Positions 5,741 to 13,523 of a stretch of 62,727 bases of DNA are shown one piece after another. This stretch comes from a virus. The notes below the pieces were generated by a model, which saw only the letters and a list, made by a program, of their open reading frames with translations, made no database searches and had not been told where the DNA came from. Numbering within the stretch: position 1 is the stretch's first letter; each line of letters begins with the position of its first letter. A program made the position numbers and the translations under genes. The DNA lies in the IMG/VR virus record IMGVR_UViG_3300009703_000018, positions 1 through 62,727 of that record; one strand, 5' to 3'.

Positions 5741-6762
5741 AAAAAGCAATCATATACGGTGTAACAGGACAAGACGGCTCATACCTATCTGAATTACTAT
5801 TATCTAAACAATACACAGTGTATGGAGTAGCCCGTCGATCTTCCCTCCCAAACACCACCAGAGTAAACCATTTACTAACACAAAAACAGTTTCATGTGGT
5901 TCAGGGTGATGTTACAGATCCTTCTAGTATCTACCGACTCCTGAATGAAGTTCAACCAGACGAAGTATATAATCTTGCGGCACAATCTCATGTTGGTACA
6001 TCCTTTGGACAACCACAATTAACATGGTCAGTCACAGGTCAAGGATGCCTCAATATACTCGAAGTGATACGGCAGATGGCGAACCGTCCACGGTTCTATC
6101 AGGCGAGTAGCAGCGAGATGTTTGGGGATCAGTATAATCTCGATAATAATCGTGAGAAATATCAGGATGAGAAGACTCTGTTTAAACCTCAGTCTCCGTA
6201 TGCAATAGCAAAGCTGGCCGCTCATCACTCTGTAAGGCTCTACAGGGACTCCTACGACATCTTCGCCTGCGGAGGTATTCTGTTCAACCATGAGAGCGAA
6301 AGGCGTGGAGAACGCTTCGTGACGCGAAAGATAAGCCGCTATGTTGCAGACCTCTACTGGGCGACCCAGACGGGTCGTAGTATTCCCAAACTTAAACTTG
6401 GGAATCTAGCCGCTAAGCGTGATTGGGGACATGCAAAAGATTATGTAAAAGCTATGTGGCTAATGCTACAGTACGAAGAACCTATGGACTTTGTAATAGC
6501 CACTGGTAAGACATATTCTGTAGAAGATTGTGTAAAACAAGCTTTTCAGTGTATAAATATTAATGAGTACACTAATTATGTAGAAATAGATCCAGCTCTC
6601 AAAAGACCATCCGAGGTTCCATATTTGAGAGGTTTAGCGAATAAAGCTAAAAGAAGACTTGACTGGGAGCCAGAAATAGACTTTGAAGGCTTAGTCAACA
6701 GAATGGTGCAGCATGATATACAAGGTAGTAATAGATGCAAAGAAGGCTTTAAATGCACTTAA
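5737..6762 (+). CDS. gmd: GDP-mannose 4,6-dehydratase
   Basis: A 341-residue extended SDR enzyme converting GDP-D-mannose to GDP-4-keto-6-deoxymannose, the branch point to fucose, rhamnose and perosamine sugars. Visible features: the NAD(P)-binding GVTGQDGSY loop (8-16), SSSEMFG (catalytic Ser/Thr and Glu, about 122-128), catalytic Y155 and K159 in SPYAIAKLAAH, and the family-specific FNHES-RRGERFVTRK block, with E where P is usual. Length is normal for the family. The central third (about 6060-6420) is richer in G+C than the flanks, suggesting mosaic origin. No downstream reductase or transaminase is in this window; the host or another part of the genome must finish the sugar. Confidence 0.93.
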   Translation: MKKAIIYGVTGQDGSYLSELLLSKQYTVYGVARRSSLPNTTRVNHLLTQKQFHVVQGDVTDPSSIYRLLNEVQPDEVYNLAAQSHVGTSFGQPQLTWSVTGQGCLNILEVIRQMANRPRFYQASSSEMFGDQYNLDNNREKYQDEKTLFKPQSPYAIAKLAAHHSVRLYRDSYDIFACGGILFNHESERRGERFVTRKISRYVADLYWATQTGRSIPKLKLGNLAAKRDWGHAKDYVKAMWLMLQYEEPMDFVIATGKTYSVEDCVKQAFQCININEYTNYVEIDPALKRPSEVPYLRGLANKAKRRLDWEPEIDFEGLVNRMVQHDIQGSNRCKEGFKCT

Positions 6763-6970
6763 TAAATTAGGTATAACAGCCGCTAAGAAAGAATACTTCT
6801 TTTGGCAAGACGCAGACAATCCAGATGCGGCATGTTATGAAGCTGTTGAACAGTTGAAGGATCTTATAATTAGAATCAATCTTACCGAAGAGGTGGTAGA
6901 TTATTTAGAGGAAGAATTGATACACGAAATTAAAATAGTAAAATTGGTTAAGATAAGACCCTATGCGTAG
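6713..6970 (+). CDS. small hypothetical protein
   Basis: An 85-residue protein (starts MIYKVVIDAKKALNALNKLG) with alternating helix-strand character and an acidic second half; no recognised domain. It begins inside the last 50 bases of gmd and has only a weak ribosome site, so it would depend on translational coupling. Its amino-acid composition looks like that of a real protein. Function unknown. Confidence 0.55.
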   Translation: MIYKVVIDAKKALNALNKLGITAAKKEYFFWQDADNPDAACYEAVEQLKDLIIRINLTEEVVDYLEEELIHEIKIVKLVKIRPYA

Positions 6971-7018
6971 ACATTAGGTTTGGGGAGGACTATTAGAACT
7001 CCAAAGAAAGTTTTTATT

Positions 7019-7387
7019 ATGTTTAAAAAAAATATTTTTATTAAGTTCCTCTTGTTATTAAATTTAGCCGCTTCAATAACGCTTGGTGTTATGTTTCACC
7101 AAGACAAAGAAGAAACAAAAGTTTTAATGTTAAAAATGGCTTCTTCACAAAAGCCTAATGATTTGTTGTATGAAAACATCGAGATACTAAAAAGAGGAAA
7201 CGAGCAAGCTTTTCGTATGTTGATGGATAATCAACAATTCTTAAACCTAGCCTTGCTAAAGATTCATCATTTTGTGGAACCGCATGGCGATAAATTTTAT
7301 CGCAACTGCCCAGACTGTCAGGAAGAAAAAGGAGAAATAGAGGGAGATAGAGAATCCATAACCCTTGTTATAGCGGGAGAAGAATAA
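7019..7387 (+). CDS. small membrane-anchored protein
   Basis: A 122-residue protein with a Lys-flanked hydrophobic N-terminal segment (about 9-25, IKFLLLLNLAASITLGVMF), then a soluble helical part and a CPDC motif near residue 100. This is the shape of a signal-anchored periplasmic-facing protein; no lipobox cysteine is present. The ATG is preferred over an upstream in-frame TTG because the membrane segment then sits at the N terminus. It overlaps the next gene, a two-span membrane protein, by one base. The pair resembles holin/spanin arrangements, but no endolysin is near, so a lysis role is only a suggestion. Confidence 0.55.
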   Translation: MFKKNIFIKFLLLLNLAASITLGVMFHQDKEETKVLMLKMASSQKPNDLLYENIEILKRGNEQAFRMLMDNQQFLNLALLKIHHFVEPHGDKFYRNCPDCQEEKGEIEGDRESITLVIAGEE

Positions 7388-7590
7388 TGGATCTTGCTGC
7401 TGTAACAAAAGGTTTGATAATACTCGTCTTCTGCTCTATTCTCATATGGGATTTAGCAGTGATGTCAATTTATAATAATGTAGAAGCTACAATAAGTGTT
7501 GTTTTATATGACTTGGCTAAGCAACATCCCATGATACCGTTTATAATAGGTGTTTTATGTGGGCATGTGTTTTGGCCGCTAAAAGGTTAA
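7387..7590 (+). CDS. small two-span membrane protein (holin-like)
   Basis: A 67-residue protein with two hydrophobic segments (about 8-28, GLIILVFCSILIWDLAVMSIY; and about 49-64, MIPFIIGVLCGHVFWPL) joined by a short polar loop, the size and topology of class II holins. Its start overlaps the stop of the preceding membrane-anchored protein. Without a recognised endolysin nearby, the holin assignment stays tentative; a superinfection or membrane-remodelling role is equally possible. Confidence 0.55.
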   Translation: MDLAAVTKGLIILVFCSILIWDLAVMSIYNNVEATISVVLYDLAKQHPMIPFIIGVLCGHVFWPLKG

Positions 7591-7593
7591 TTA

Positions 7594-7881
7594 ATGGCAC
7601 GAGACTATAATGACCCCGTTTATGCAGAATGGCGTAAAAGGGTTTATAAAAGAGATGGGTATAAATGTCAGATGCCCGGATGCGGATACAAAAAAGCGTT
7701 AAACGCTCATCATATAAAAAGATGGGCAGACGCATCATATCTGAGATATGATACTAACAATGGAATTACATTATGCTGGAAGTGTCACAAAGAAATAACA
7801 GGACATGAGGCTCAATACGAGCCTCTTTTTATGGACATAGTAAGAGAAAATAATGGAAAAAATACCAGCACTGATATTTAG
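7594..7881 (+). CDS. HNH endonuclease
   Basis: A 95-residue compact HNH nuclease. A zinc ribbon is formed by CQMPGC (about 27-32) and LCWKCHKEI (about 64-72), and the catalytic core is NAHHIKRWAD with N near residue 59 and H70. Such small HNH proteins are often encoded beside terminases and can assist packaging-associated cleavage; this one lies about 1.3 kb upstream of the large terminase. Its last 29 bases overlap the glycosyltransferase gene. A homing role cannot be excluded. Confidence 0.8.
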   Translation: MARDYNDPVYAEWRKRVYKRDGYKCQMPGCGYKKALNAHHIKRWADASYLRYDTNNGITLCWKCHKEITGHEAQYEPLFMDIVRENNGKNTSTDI

Positions 7882-8719
7882 CAAAAACAGGGCTTCGCAA
7901 TTAAGGCTCTTGGTAGAGAGTCTTCATTTTAATGCGACTGGAATATTTCAGCCGTATGTGGTTTGGCAAGCCAACACTCCAGAATTTGAGCAGGGTTATC
8001 ACAAGCTGTTTTCTGAACAGATGGACATCTTTCATGTTAGAGAGTCTTATATGTTGGATAACCTTTATGCCTTTTTAAATAATTTTAAAGACGGTCATTT
8101 TGCTTTGTTTATGGATGATTGCATTTTTTACAAGCCTCTCAGAGTTTCTCCTGAAGATTTAATATCTAAAATAGATGACGATACTTGGTGCTTGAGTTTG
8201 AGACTGGGATATAACACCACGGAGAATACAGAAAAGCCAATAGTTTCAGTTTCTGAAGACGGAGACTTTATAAAGTATAAATTCAAAGAGCATGGCCCAC
8301 ATGATAACTACGGTTTTTGTTTTAGTTGGGATGGTGTCATATACAAAACCCAAGATGTCTTAGATCTATTTAATGGAAACACTTTTACGCAAACTCATAA
8401 CCAGTGGGCTATATTACCACAGAAGATAGAGAATTTTACATCACATAATAGAGATGAGATTAAAAAAGATTTGATTTGTTGCTCAAAAGAAAGCCATGTT
8501 GTTTGCATGAACTATAACTCTACTCACCCTATGGCTCATTTTAATATAGTTTCACTTGAGTCATTAAATAGCAGCTACCTAGCTGGAGAAATTATTGATT
8601 TTAACAGCATTAATTTTGATGGAATAAAAGGCACTCACGAAACAAGACCGTTTAGCTTAAGATATACAGGAAAACCTCCAGTGTTCGAGGGGGAAGCAAG
8701 TATGAATATTAAATCATGA
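7853..8719 (+). CDS. glycosyltransferase (GT-A fold, family 2-like)
   Basis: A 288-residue protein starting with a typical GT-A nucleotide-sugar strand (PALIFSKNRASQLRLLVESL) and holding an acidic metal-binding motif FMDDCIF near residues 84-90, the equivalent of DxD. The segment around GFCFSWDGVIY suits the acceptor half of the fold. It would transfer a sugar from a nucleotide donor to a protein, lipid or DNA acceptor. It overlaps the HNH gene and has a 4-base overlap with the ERCC4 nuclease. With gmd, the oxygenase and the sulfotransferase upstream it forms a modification cassette; its donor could be a GDP-deoxysugar, but that is inference. Confidence 0.65.
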   Translation: MEKIPALIFSKNRASQLRLLVESLHFNATGIFQPYVVWQANTPEFEQGYHKLFSEQMDIFHVRESYMLDNLYAFLNNFKDGHFALFMDDCIFYKPLRVSPEDLISKIDDDTWCLSLRLGYNTTENTEKPIVSVSEDGDFIKYKFKEHGPHDNYGFCFSWDGVIYKTQDVLDLFNGNTFTQTHNQWAILPQKIENFTSHNRDEIKKDLICCSKESHVVCMNYNSTHPMAHFNIVSLESLNSSYLAGEIIDFNSINFDGIKGTHETRPFSLRYTGKPPVFEGEASMNIKS

Positions 8720-9204
8720 GTCAAAAATATGTAATACTAAAAGACACAAGGGAAAAAAACGGCTGGAATTTTGAGTCTTCAGATAGATGCTTGGCTGTTG
8801 CCAATTGGGGATTAAAAACTGGAGACTATACAGCTAAAGGTTTAGAAAAAGAACTTGTCATAGAGAGAAAAGCTTCTACTGGTGAGTTAGCTATGAATCT
8901 TGGCAAAAAGCGAAAAGCTTTTGAAGCTGAGATAGTAAGAATGTCTAAGTTTCGCTGGAAGTATGTCATTATGGAATTTAGCATAGATGACCTTATGAAC
9001 TTTCCAGAAAACTCAGGAATCCCGAAAAAACAAAGACAGTACGTTAGGATGAACGGAAAGTTTATGTGGAAGAAACTGCGCGAATATGAAGAGCAATATG
9101 GCGTTGAACTTATCTTTGCTCAAGACAAGAATAATGCAGAGCAAAGAGCCATGATTATATTTGACGAAGTTACGGAGATATTACTGCGTGAACAAGCAGA
9201 GTGA
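8716..9204 (+). CDS. ERCC4/XPF-type nuclease
   Basis: A 162-residue single-domain nuclease. The XPF signature is visible: D10-T-R12-E13 at the N terminus, G36-D37-Y, then E50-R51-K52-A, matching the GDx(n)ERKx(3)D metal-binding centre. XPF-type domains cut branched or flapped DNA. A stand-alone copy directly before the large terminase suggests resolution of replication or packaging junctions, a job often done in phages by endonuclease VII or RusA. Coupled to the glycosyltransferase by a 4-base overlap and overlapping the terminase start by 17 bases. Confidence 0.8.
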   Translation: MSQKYVILKDTREKNGWNFESSDRCLAVANWGLKTGDYTAKGLEKELVIERKASTGELAMNLGKKRKAFEAEIVRMSKFRWKYVIMEFSIDDLMNFPENSGIPKKQRQYVRMNGKFMWKKLREYEEQYGVELIFAQDKNNAEQRAMIIFDEVTEILLREQAE

Positions 9205-11161
9205 GAACATAAAAGCAATCAATGATGCTTGGTTAAACATAGATCCTAATACTGACATCATTAATCCCTTCAGCGTGCAAACTGAAGAAGAGTTCACAAC
9301 AAAGTTAACATGGTTAATGACCAACCCTGAATACTTTTCTTTTATCTGTAAAGAGATATTGAATATAGATATCCTGCCTACCCAAGCTCTTATGCTCAAA
9401 GAGATGTGGAGCAGGAAGTTTCCAATGCTTATAGCGAGTCGTGGTTTTGGTAAGTCTTTCATACTTTCTGTATACGCTATACTTCGCGCTCTTCTAATGC
9501 CGGGAAGAAAGATTGTTATTGTTGGTGCAGCCTTTCGCCAGTCTAAGGTTCTCTTTGAGTATATGGATACCATTTGGCGCAACTCTCCACTGCTTAGAGA
9601 CATTGTTGGAGGAGATGGTGGCCCAAGAAGAGACGTTGACATGTGCAGATTAAAAATAGGCGAAAGTACTGTAACTTGCCTACCTCTTGGTGACGGTAGT
9701 AAGATTCGTGGTCAACGTGCCAATGATATTATTGCAGACGAATTTGCATCTATACCTAGAGAGATATTTGAAAATGTCGTTGCTGGTTTTGCTGCTGTTA
9801 GTGCATCTCCTATTGAAAACGTAAGAAGAGTAGCCGCTGAAAAGAAAGCTATTGAACTTGGGGAAATGTCAGAAGACGAACAAGACTTTCACGAAGAAGG
9901 CGCAAACCAAATTATCCTTTCTGGTACTGCGTATTATGATTTTAACCACTTCGCTGAATACTGGAAGAAGTGGAAAGCTTTTATCAATAGCAAAGGCGAT
10001 CCAAAAAAACTTGGAGAAATGTTTGGCGAGGACGGTGTTCCTGCTGGTTTTGACTGGAGGCAGTATTCTATTATTCGTGTTCCGTTTGAACTTTTGCCTG
10101 AAGGCTTTATGGACGCAGCACAGGTTGCTCGATCAAAGGCCACAGTTCATTCAGGAATCTATCAAATGGAATTTGGGGCATGTTTCTCTACCGATAGCAA
10201 CGGGTTCTTTAAACGCTCTCTTATCGAGTCTTGTGTGGTTTCTCCTCAAAAGCCAGTCAACCTCCCTAGCGGAGAAGTAAATTTTCAAGCGGTTCTTAGA
10301 GGGAATCCTAATTGCAGATACGTTTACGGTATTGACCCAGCTTCCGAAGTAGACAATTTCTCGATTGTCGTTATGGAAGTGCATGAAGACCATAGCCGAA
10401 TTGTTCATTGCTGGACAACAAACAGAGGTAGACATAAAGAGCAATTGAAGGCTGGTGTAGCTGATGAAACTGATTTTTATTCTTACTGTGCTAGAAAAAT
10501 TAGAGATCTAATGAGGGTCTTTCCTTGTCAAGAAATAGCTTTAGATGCTCAGGGTGGTGGTATTGCTATTATCGAAGCTCTTCACGATAAAGACAAAATT
10601 AGAGAAGGCGAGCTTCCTATATGGCCTACTATAGATGACAAAAAAGAAAAAGACACCGATGGTGAACCCGGACTACATATAGTAGAAATGGTTCAGTTTG
10701 CTAAGGCTGATTGGGTTGCAGAAGCTAATCATGGTTTAAGAAAAGACTTTGAAGATAAGACTGTTCTGTTTCCCTACTTTGATTCTGCAACTTTGGGTCT
10801 TGCTGTATCTGACGATAAATTAAAGAATAGGATTTATGATACATTAGAGGATTGTGTAATGGAGATAGAAGAGCTTAAAGATGAGCTTTCTATGATTATC
10901 ATGACACAAACGACTTCTGGTAGGGATAAATGGGATACTCCAGAAGTTAAACTTCCCGGTGGAAGAAAAGACCGCCTAAGAAAAGATAGATACTCTTCTT
11001 TAATCATGGCTAACATGTCTGCAAGAAAGATACTAAGAACACCAGCGCCTCATGTGTATGACACTATTGGTGGTTTTGCAGGAGGTATAAGAGGCAAAAT
11101 AGAAGGCCCAGAATACGTAGGGCCATCTTGGTTTACCGAAGGAATGAAGGATGTTTACTAG
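9188..11161 (+). CDS. terL: terminase large subunit
   Basis: A 657-residue packaging motor. ATPase part: Walker A IASRGFGKSF (about 80-90) and Walker B IIADEFA (about 181-187, catalytic E). Nuclease part: RNase H-like GIDPASEVDNFSIVV (first Asp about 382), ALDAQGGG (about 451) and a third Asp near 599. It translocates DNA into the prohead and cuts the concatemer. A GTG start is chosen because GGAGA lies 10 bases before it; an upstream in-frame ATG (9161) would put nine extra codons inside the preceding gene and has no such site. The end-processing strategy cannot be read from this window. Confidence 0.95.
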   Translation: MNKQSENIKAINDAWLNIDPNTDIINPFSVQTEEEFTTKLTWLMTNPEYFSFICKEILNIDILPTQALMLKEMWSRKFPMLIASRGFGKSFILSVYAILRALLMPGRKIVIVGAAFRQSKVLFEYMDTIWRNSPLLRDIVGGDGGPRRDVDMCRLKIGESTVTCLPLGDGSKIRGQRANDIIADEFASIPREIFENVVAGFAAVSASPIENVRRVAAEKKAIELGEMSEDEQDFHEEGANQIILSGTAYYDFNHFAEYWKKWKAFINSKGDPKKLGEMFGEDGVPAGFDWRQYSIIRVPFELLPEGFMDAAQVARSKATVHSGIYQMEFGACFSTDSNGFFKRSLIESCVVSPQKPVNLPSGEVNFQAVLRGNPNCRYVYGIDPASEVDNFSIVVMEVHEDHSRIVHCWTTNRGRHKEQLKAGVADETDFYSYCARKIRDLMRVFPCQEIALDAQGGGIAIIEALHDKDKIREGELPIWPTIDDKKEKDTDGEPGLHIVEMVQFAKADWVAEANHGLRKDFEDKTVLFPYFDSATLGLAVSDDKLKNRIYDTLEDCVMEIEELKDELSMIIMTQTTSGRDKWDTPEVKLPGGRKDRLRKDRYSSLIMANMSARKILRTPAPHVYDTIGGFAGGIRGKIEGPEYVGPSWFTEGMKDVY

Positions 11162-11174
11162 TTTGGTGTATAAT
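11162..11174 (+). promoter_or_regulatory. late-type promoter before portal
   Basis: TTTGGTGTATAAT lies in the 64-base gap after the terminase gene and 51 bases before the portal ATG. The decamer GGTGTATAAT is repeated exactly upstream of two other late genes; no -35 box is apparent. Confidence 0.65.
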
Positions 11175-11225
11175 CAATTAGATTAATTATCCAATCATTC
11201 CAATTACAATTCAATAGGTAAAAAA

Positions 11226-13472
11226 ATGGCTAAAGATCCAATTCAAGATCAGCAAAAAGTTCAAGCGTTTGTCACTTGGTCTGATGATTCTGGAAAGAGA
11301 CAAGCTCTTGCCGATACGTCAGATAATATTGACTCTTATGATGGAATTCAAAAAGCCGTAGCCTATAATCGTAGGTCTTTTTTAGATCTTGAGCCTAATC
11401 GCTCAGTAAGAACTGGATTTAATAGAGAAGACTATAATCGCTTTCGTGGAACTGAAGCTGTTCCGAAGATTCAAAAAGAAGCGATAAAGATGTGTATGTC
11501 TGCCTATGACAAGGTTGGCATAATCAGAAACGTCATTGACCTTATGGCAGATTTTGCTGGTCAAGGGATTACTATCGTTCATCCCAATAAGAGAATTGAG
11601 AAGTTCTTCCGTGCGTGGTTTCAAAAAATCAACGGAAGAGAAAGAACTGAAAGGTTTTTAAATACCCTCTATAGATGTGGAAATGTAGTTGTAAAAAGAA
11701 GAACAGCTAAAATAAACAAAAAAACAGAAAAGCAACTTCGGTCTATGGGAGAGACTGATACTGAGATAATTGATCTTAAAGTCCCGAAAAGAGAGATACC
11801 TTGGAAGTTTGATTTCTTAAACCCACTATCTATTGAAGTTGTTGGAAATGAGTTAGCTACATTTGTTGGACAACCACAATACGCCCTAAAGGTGTCTAAA
11901 CTTGTTAGGGGTTTAGCCAATAGAGGTCTTTCTGGCAATACTCCCCACCATAGAAATTTAACCGCCATGCTTCCTCCAGATATTCTGGAGGCCATAAGAA
12001 ACGGACAGACCACCGTTCCACTAGATCCTGAAAAGGTATCAGTATACTACTACAAGAAAGACGATTGGCTTGTTTGGGCTAATCCTATGATTTACGCTAT
12101 ACTTGACGATATTGTTATGTTAGAGAAGATGAAACTAGCAGATATATCAGCTCTTGATGGTGCTATTTCTAATATAAGATTATGGAGCCTTGGAGATCTG
12201 GATAATAAGATACTTCCAACTAAAGCCGCTATTAATAAGCTAAGAAATATATTAGCTAGTAATGTTGGTGGTGGTACAATGGATTTAGTATGGGGGCCAG
12301 AACTAAAGTTTACAGAATCTAGCACACAAGTATTTAGATTTTTAGGTAAAGAAAAATACGAACCAGTACTTACTAATATTTATGCTGGACTTGGTATTCC
12401 TCCTACGCTTACTGGTATGGCTAGTACTGGTGGTGGTTTTACTAATAACTTTATTAGCCTAAAAACCCTAGTGGAAAGACTGGAGTATGGTCGTCAGATA
12501 TTGGTTAATTGGTGGAACCAAGAACTAGAGATAGTTCAAAAAGCGATGGGCTTTAGATTGCCCGCTAAAATTCACTTTGACCAGATGGTGCTTTCAGACG
12601 AGGCTTCTGAAAAGAACCTTCTTATTCAGCTTGCTGATAGGAATATTATTAGCTCCGAAACTGTTGTCGAAAGATTTGGCGAAATACCTGAAATAGAAAA
12701 AATTAGAATTAGGCGCGAAGAAAAAGATAGAAGGGGCGAATCTATGCCTCAAAAAGCTGGCCCTTATCACAATCCTCAACATCGTAATGATCTTGAGAAG
12801 ATTGCTCTTACTAAGGATTCTATGCAACCAGAAGACTTCGGTTTAGTTCCCTCTCCTGATACTGGTAACCATCCTCTTACAGACCCGCAAGACAGAAGAG
12901 ACAAAATTAGTATTGATAATCAAAAAGAGGAAAAAGAAGACAAGAAGTTTGATAAAGAGCAAAAGAGAATGGATCTAAAGAAAGAAAACGAACCAGCTCC
13001 TCCGCAAGAAAAGTTTAACCCAACTGGTAGACCGGAAGATGGTAGGCCGAAAAATGCCAAAGACAAGGAGAAGAGAAAACAGAAGGAAGTTAAACCCAGA
13101 CAGTCTGTAAGCTCTGAATTCGTGAATATTTCTTTATGGGCAACAAAAGCTCAGGGTCAAATATCAGAAGTCATCAATCCTGCTATATTATCCCACTTTG
13201 GAAAGGGTAGTCTGAGATCCTTAACTAAGAGTGAAACAGAGCAATTGGAACACCTGAAGCTTTGTATACTTTGCAATATGGAGCCTTTTATTGAGATAAC
13301 CCCTGATGTTATAAGCGATTTGCTGAAGAGGCCAATTTCTGTTGCTTCAGGTACGGTTTCATTACTTGCAAAATTAAAAGAGGACTTCTTGGGTAGAAAT
13401 GGAAGAGAGCCTAACATTGACGAGGTCAGACAAATCAACGTTTCCAGTTATGCTTTAAGTAAAACAGGGTAA
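11226..13472 (+). CDS. portal protein
   Basis: A 748-residue portal, the dodecameric ring at the capsid vertex through which DNA enters and the tail attaches. Placement after the large terminase and the segment around AYDKVGIIRNVIDLMADFAG (about 91-110), together with the GIPPTLTGMASTGGGFTNNF stem/crown region (about 390-410), support the call. The C-terminal 240 residues hold an unusually long Lys/Glu-rich disordered stretch (about 505-620) followed by a small folded tail. Portals commonly end near 500-600 residues, so this extension is notable. It has its own late-type promoter. Confidence 0.85.
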   Translation: MAKDPIQDQQKVQAFVTWSDDSGKRQALADTSDNIDSYDGIQKAVAYNRRSFLDLEPNRSVRTGFNREDYNRFRGTEAVPKIQKEAIKMCMSAYDKVGIIRNVIDLMADFAGQGITIVHPNKRIEKFFRAWFQKINGRERTERFLNTLYRCGNVVVKRRTAKINKKTEKQLRSMGETDTEIIDLKVPKREIPWKFDFLNPLSIEVVGNELATFVGQPQYALKVSKLVRGLANRGLSGNTPHHRNLTAMLPPDILEAIRNGQTTVPLDPEKVSVYYYKKDDWLVWANPMIYAILDDIVMLEKMKLADISALDGAISNIRLWSLGDLDNKILPTKAAINKLRNILASNVGGGTMDLVWGPELKFTESSTQVFRFLGKEKYEPVLTNIYAGLGIPPTLTGMASTGGGFTNNFISLKTLVERLEYGRQILVNWWNQELEIVQKAMGFRLPAKIHFDQMVLSDEASEKNLLIQLADRNIISSETVVERFGEIPEIEKIRIRREEKDRRGESMPQKAGPYHNPQHRNDLEKIALTKDSMQPEDFGLVPSPDTGNHPLTDPQDRRDKISIDNQKEEKEDKKFDKEQKRMDLKKENEPAPPQEKFNPTGRPEDGRPKNAKDKEKRKQKEVKPRQSVSSEFVNISLWATKAQGQISEVINPAILSHFGKGSLRSLTKSETEQLEHLKLCILCNMEPFIEITPDVISDLLKRPISVASGTVSLLAKLKEDFLGRNGREPNIDEVRQINVSSYALSKTG

Positions 13473-13494
13473 CGTTTTTTACAATTATTTTTGT

Positions 13495-13509
13495 TTATGG
13501 TGTATATTC
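13495..13509 (+). promoter_or_regulatory. late-type promoter before protease/scaffold
   Basis: TTATGGTGTATATTC, a one-base variant of the GGTGTATAAT element, lies in a 51-base gap and 15 bases before the next ATG. The short distance means the transcript would have a very short leader containing the GAGGTG ribosome site. Confidence 0.6.
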
Positions 13510-13523
13510 TTTTGAGGTGATAC

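Noticed and set aside
6547-6561. CAGTGTATAAATATT, close to the T4-type late promoter box, inside gmd
   Set aside because: It lies within the coding sequence, has no GGTG extension, and A+T-rich sequence makes chance matches likely; downstream genes are coupled to gmd.
6980-7018. TTG start adding 13 residues before the membrane-anchored protein
   Set aside because: It would place a charged stretch before the N-terminal membrane segment; the ATG at 7019 gives the expected anchor.
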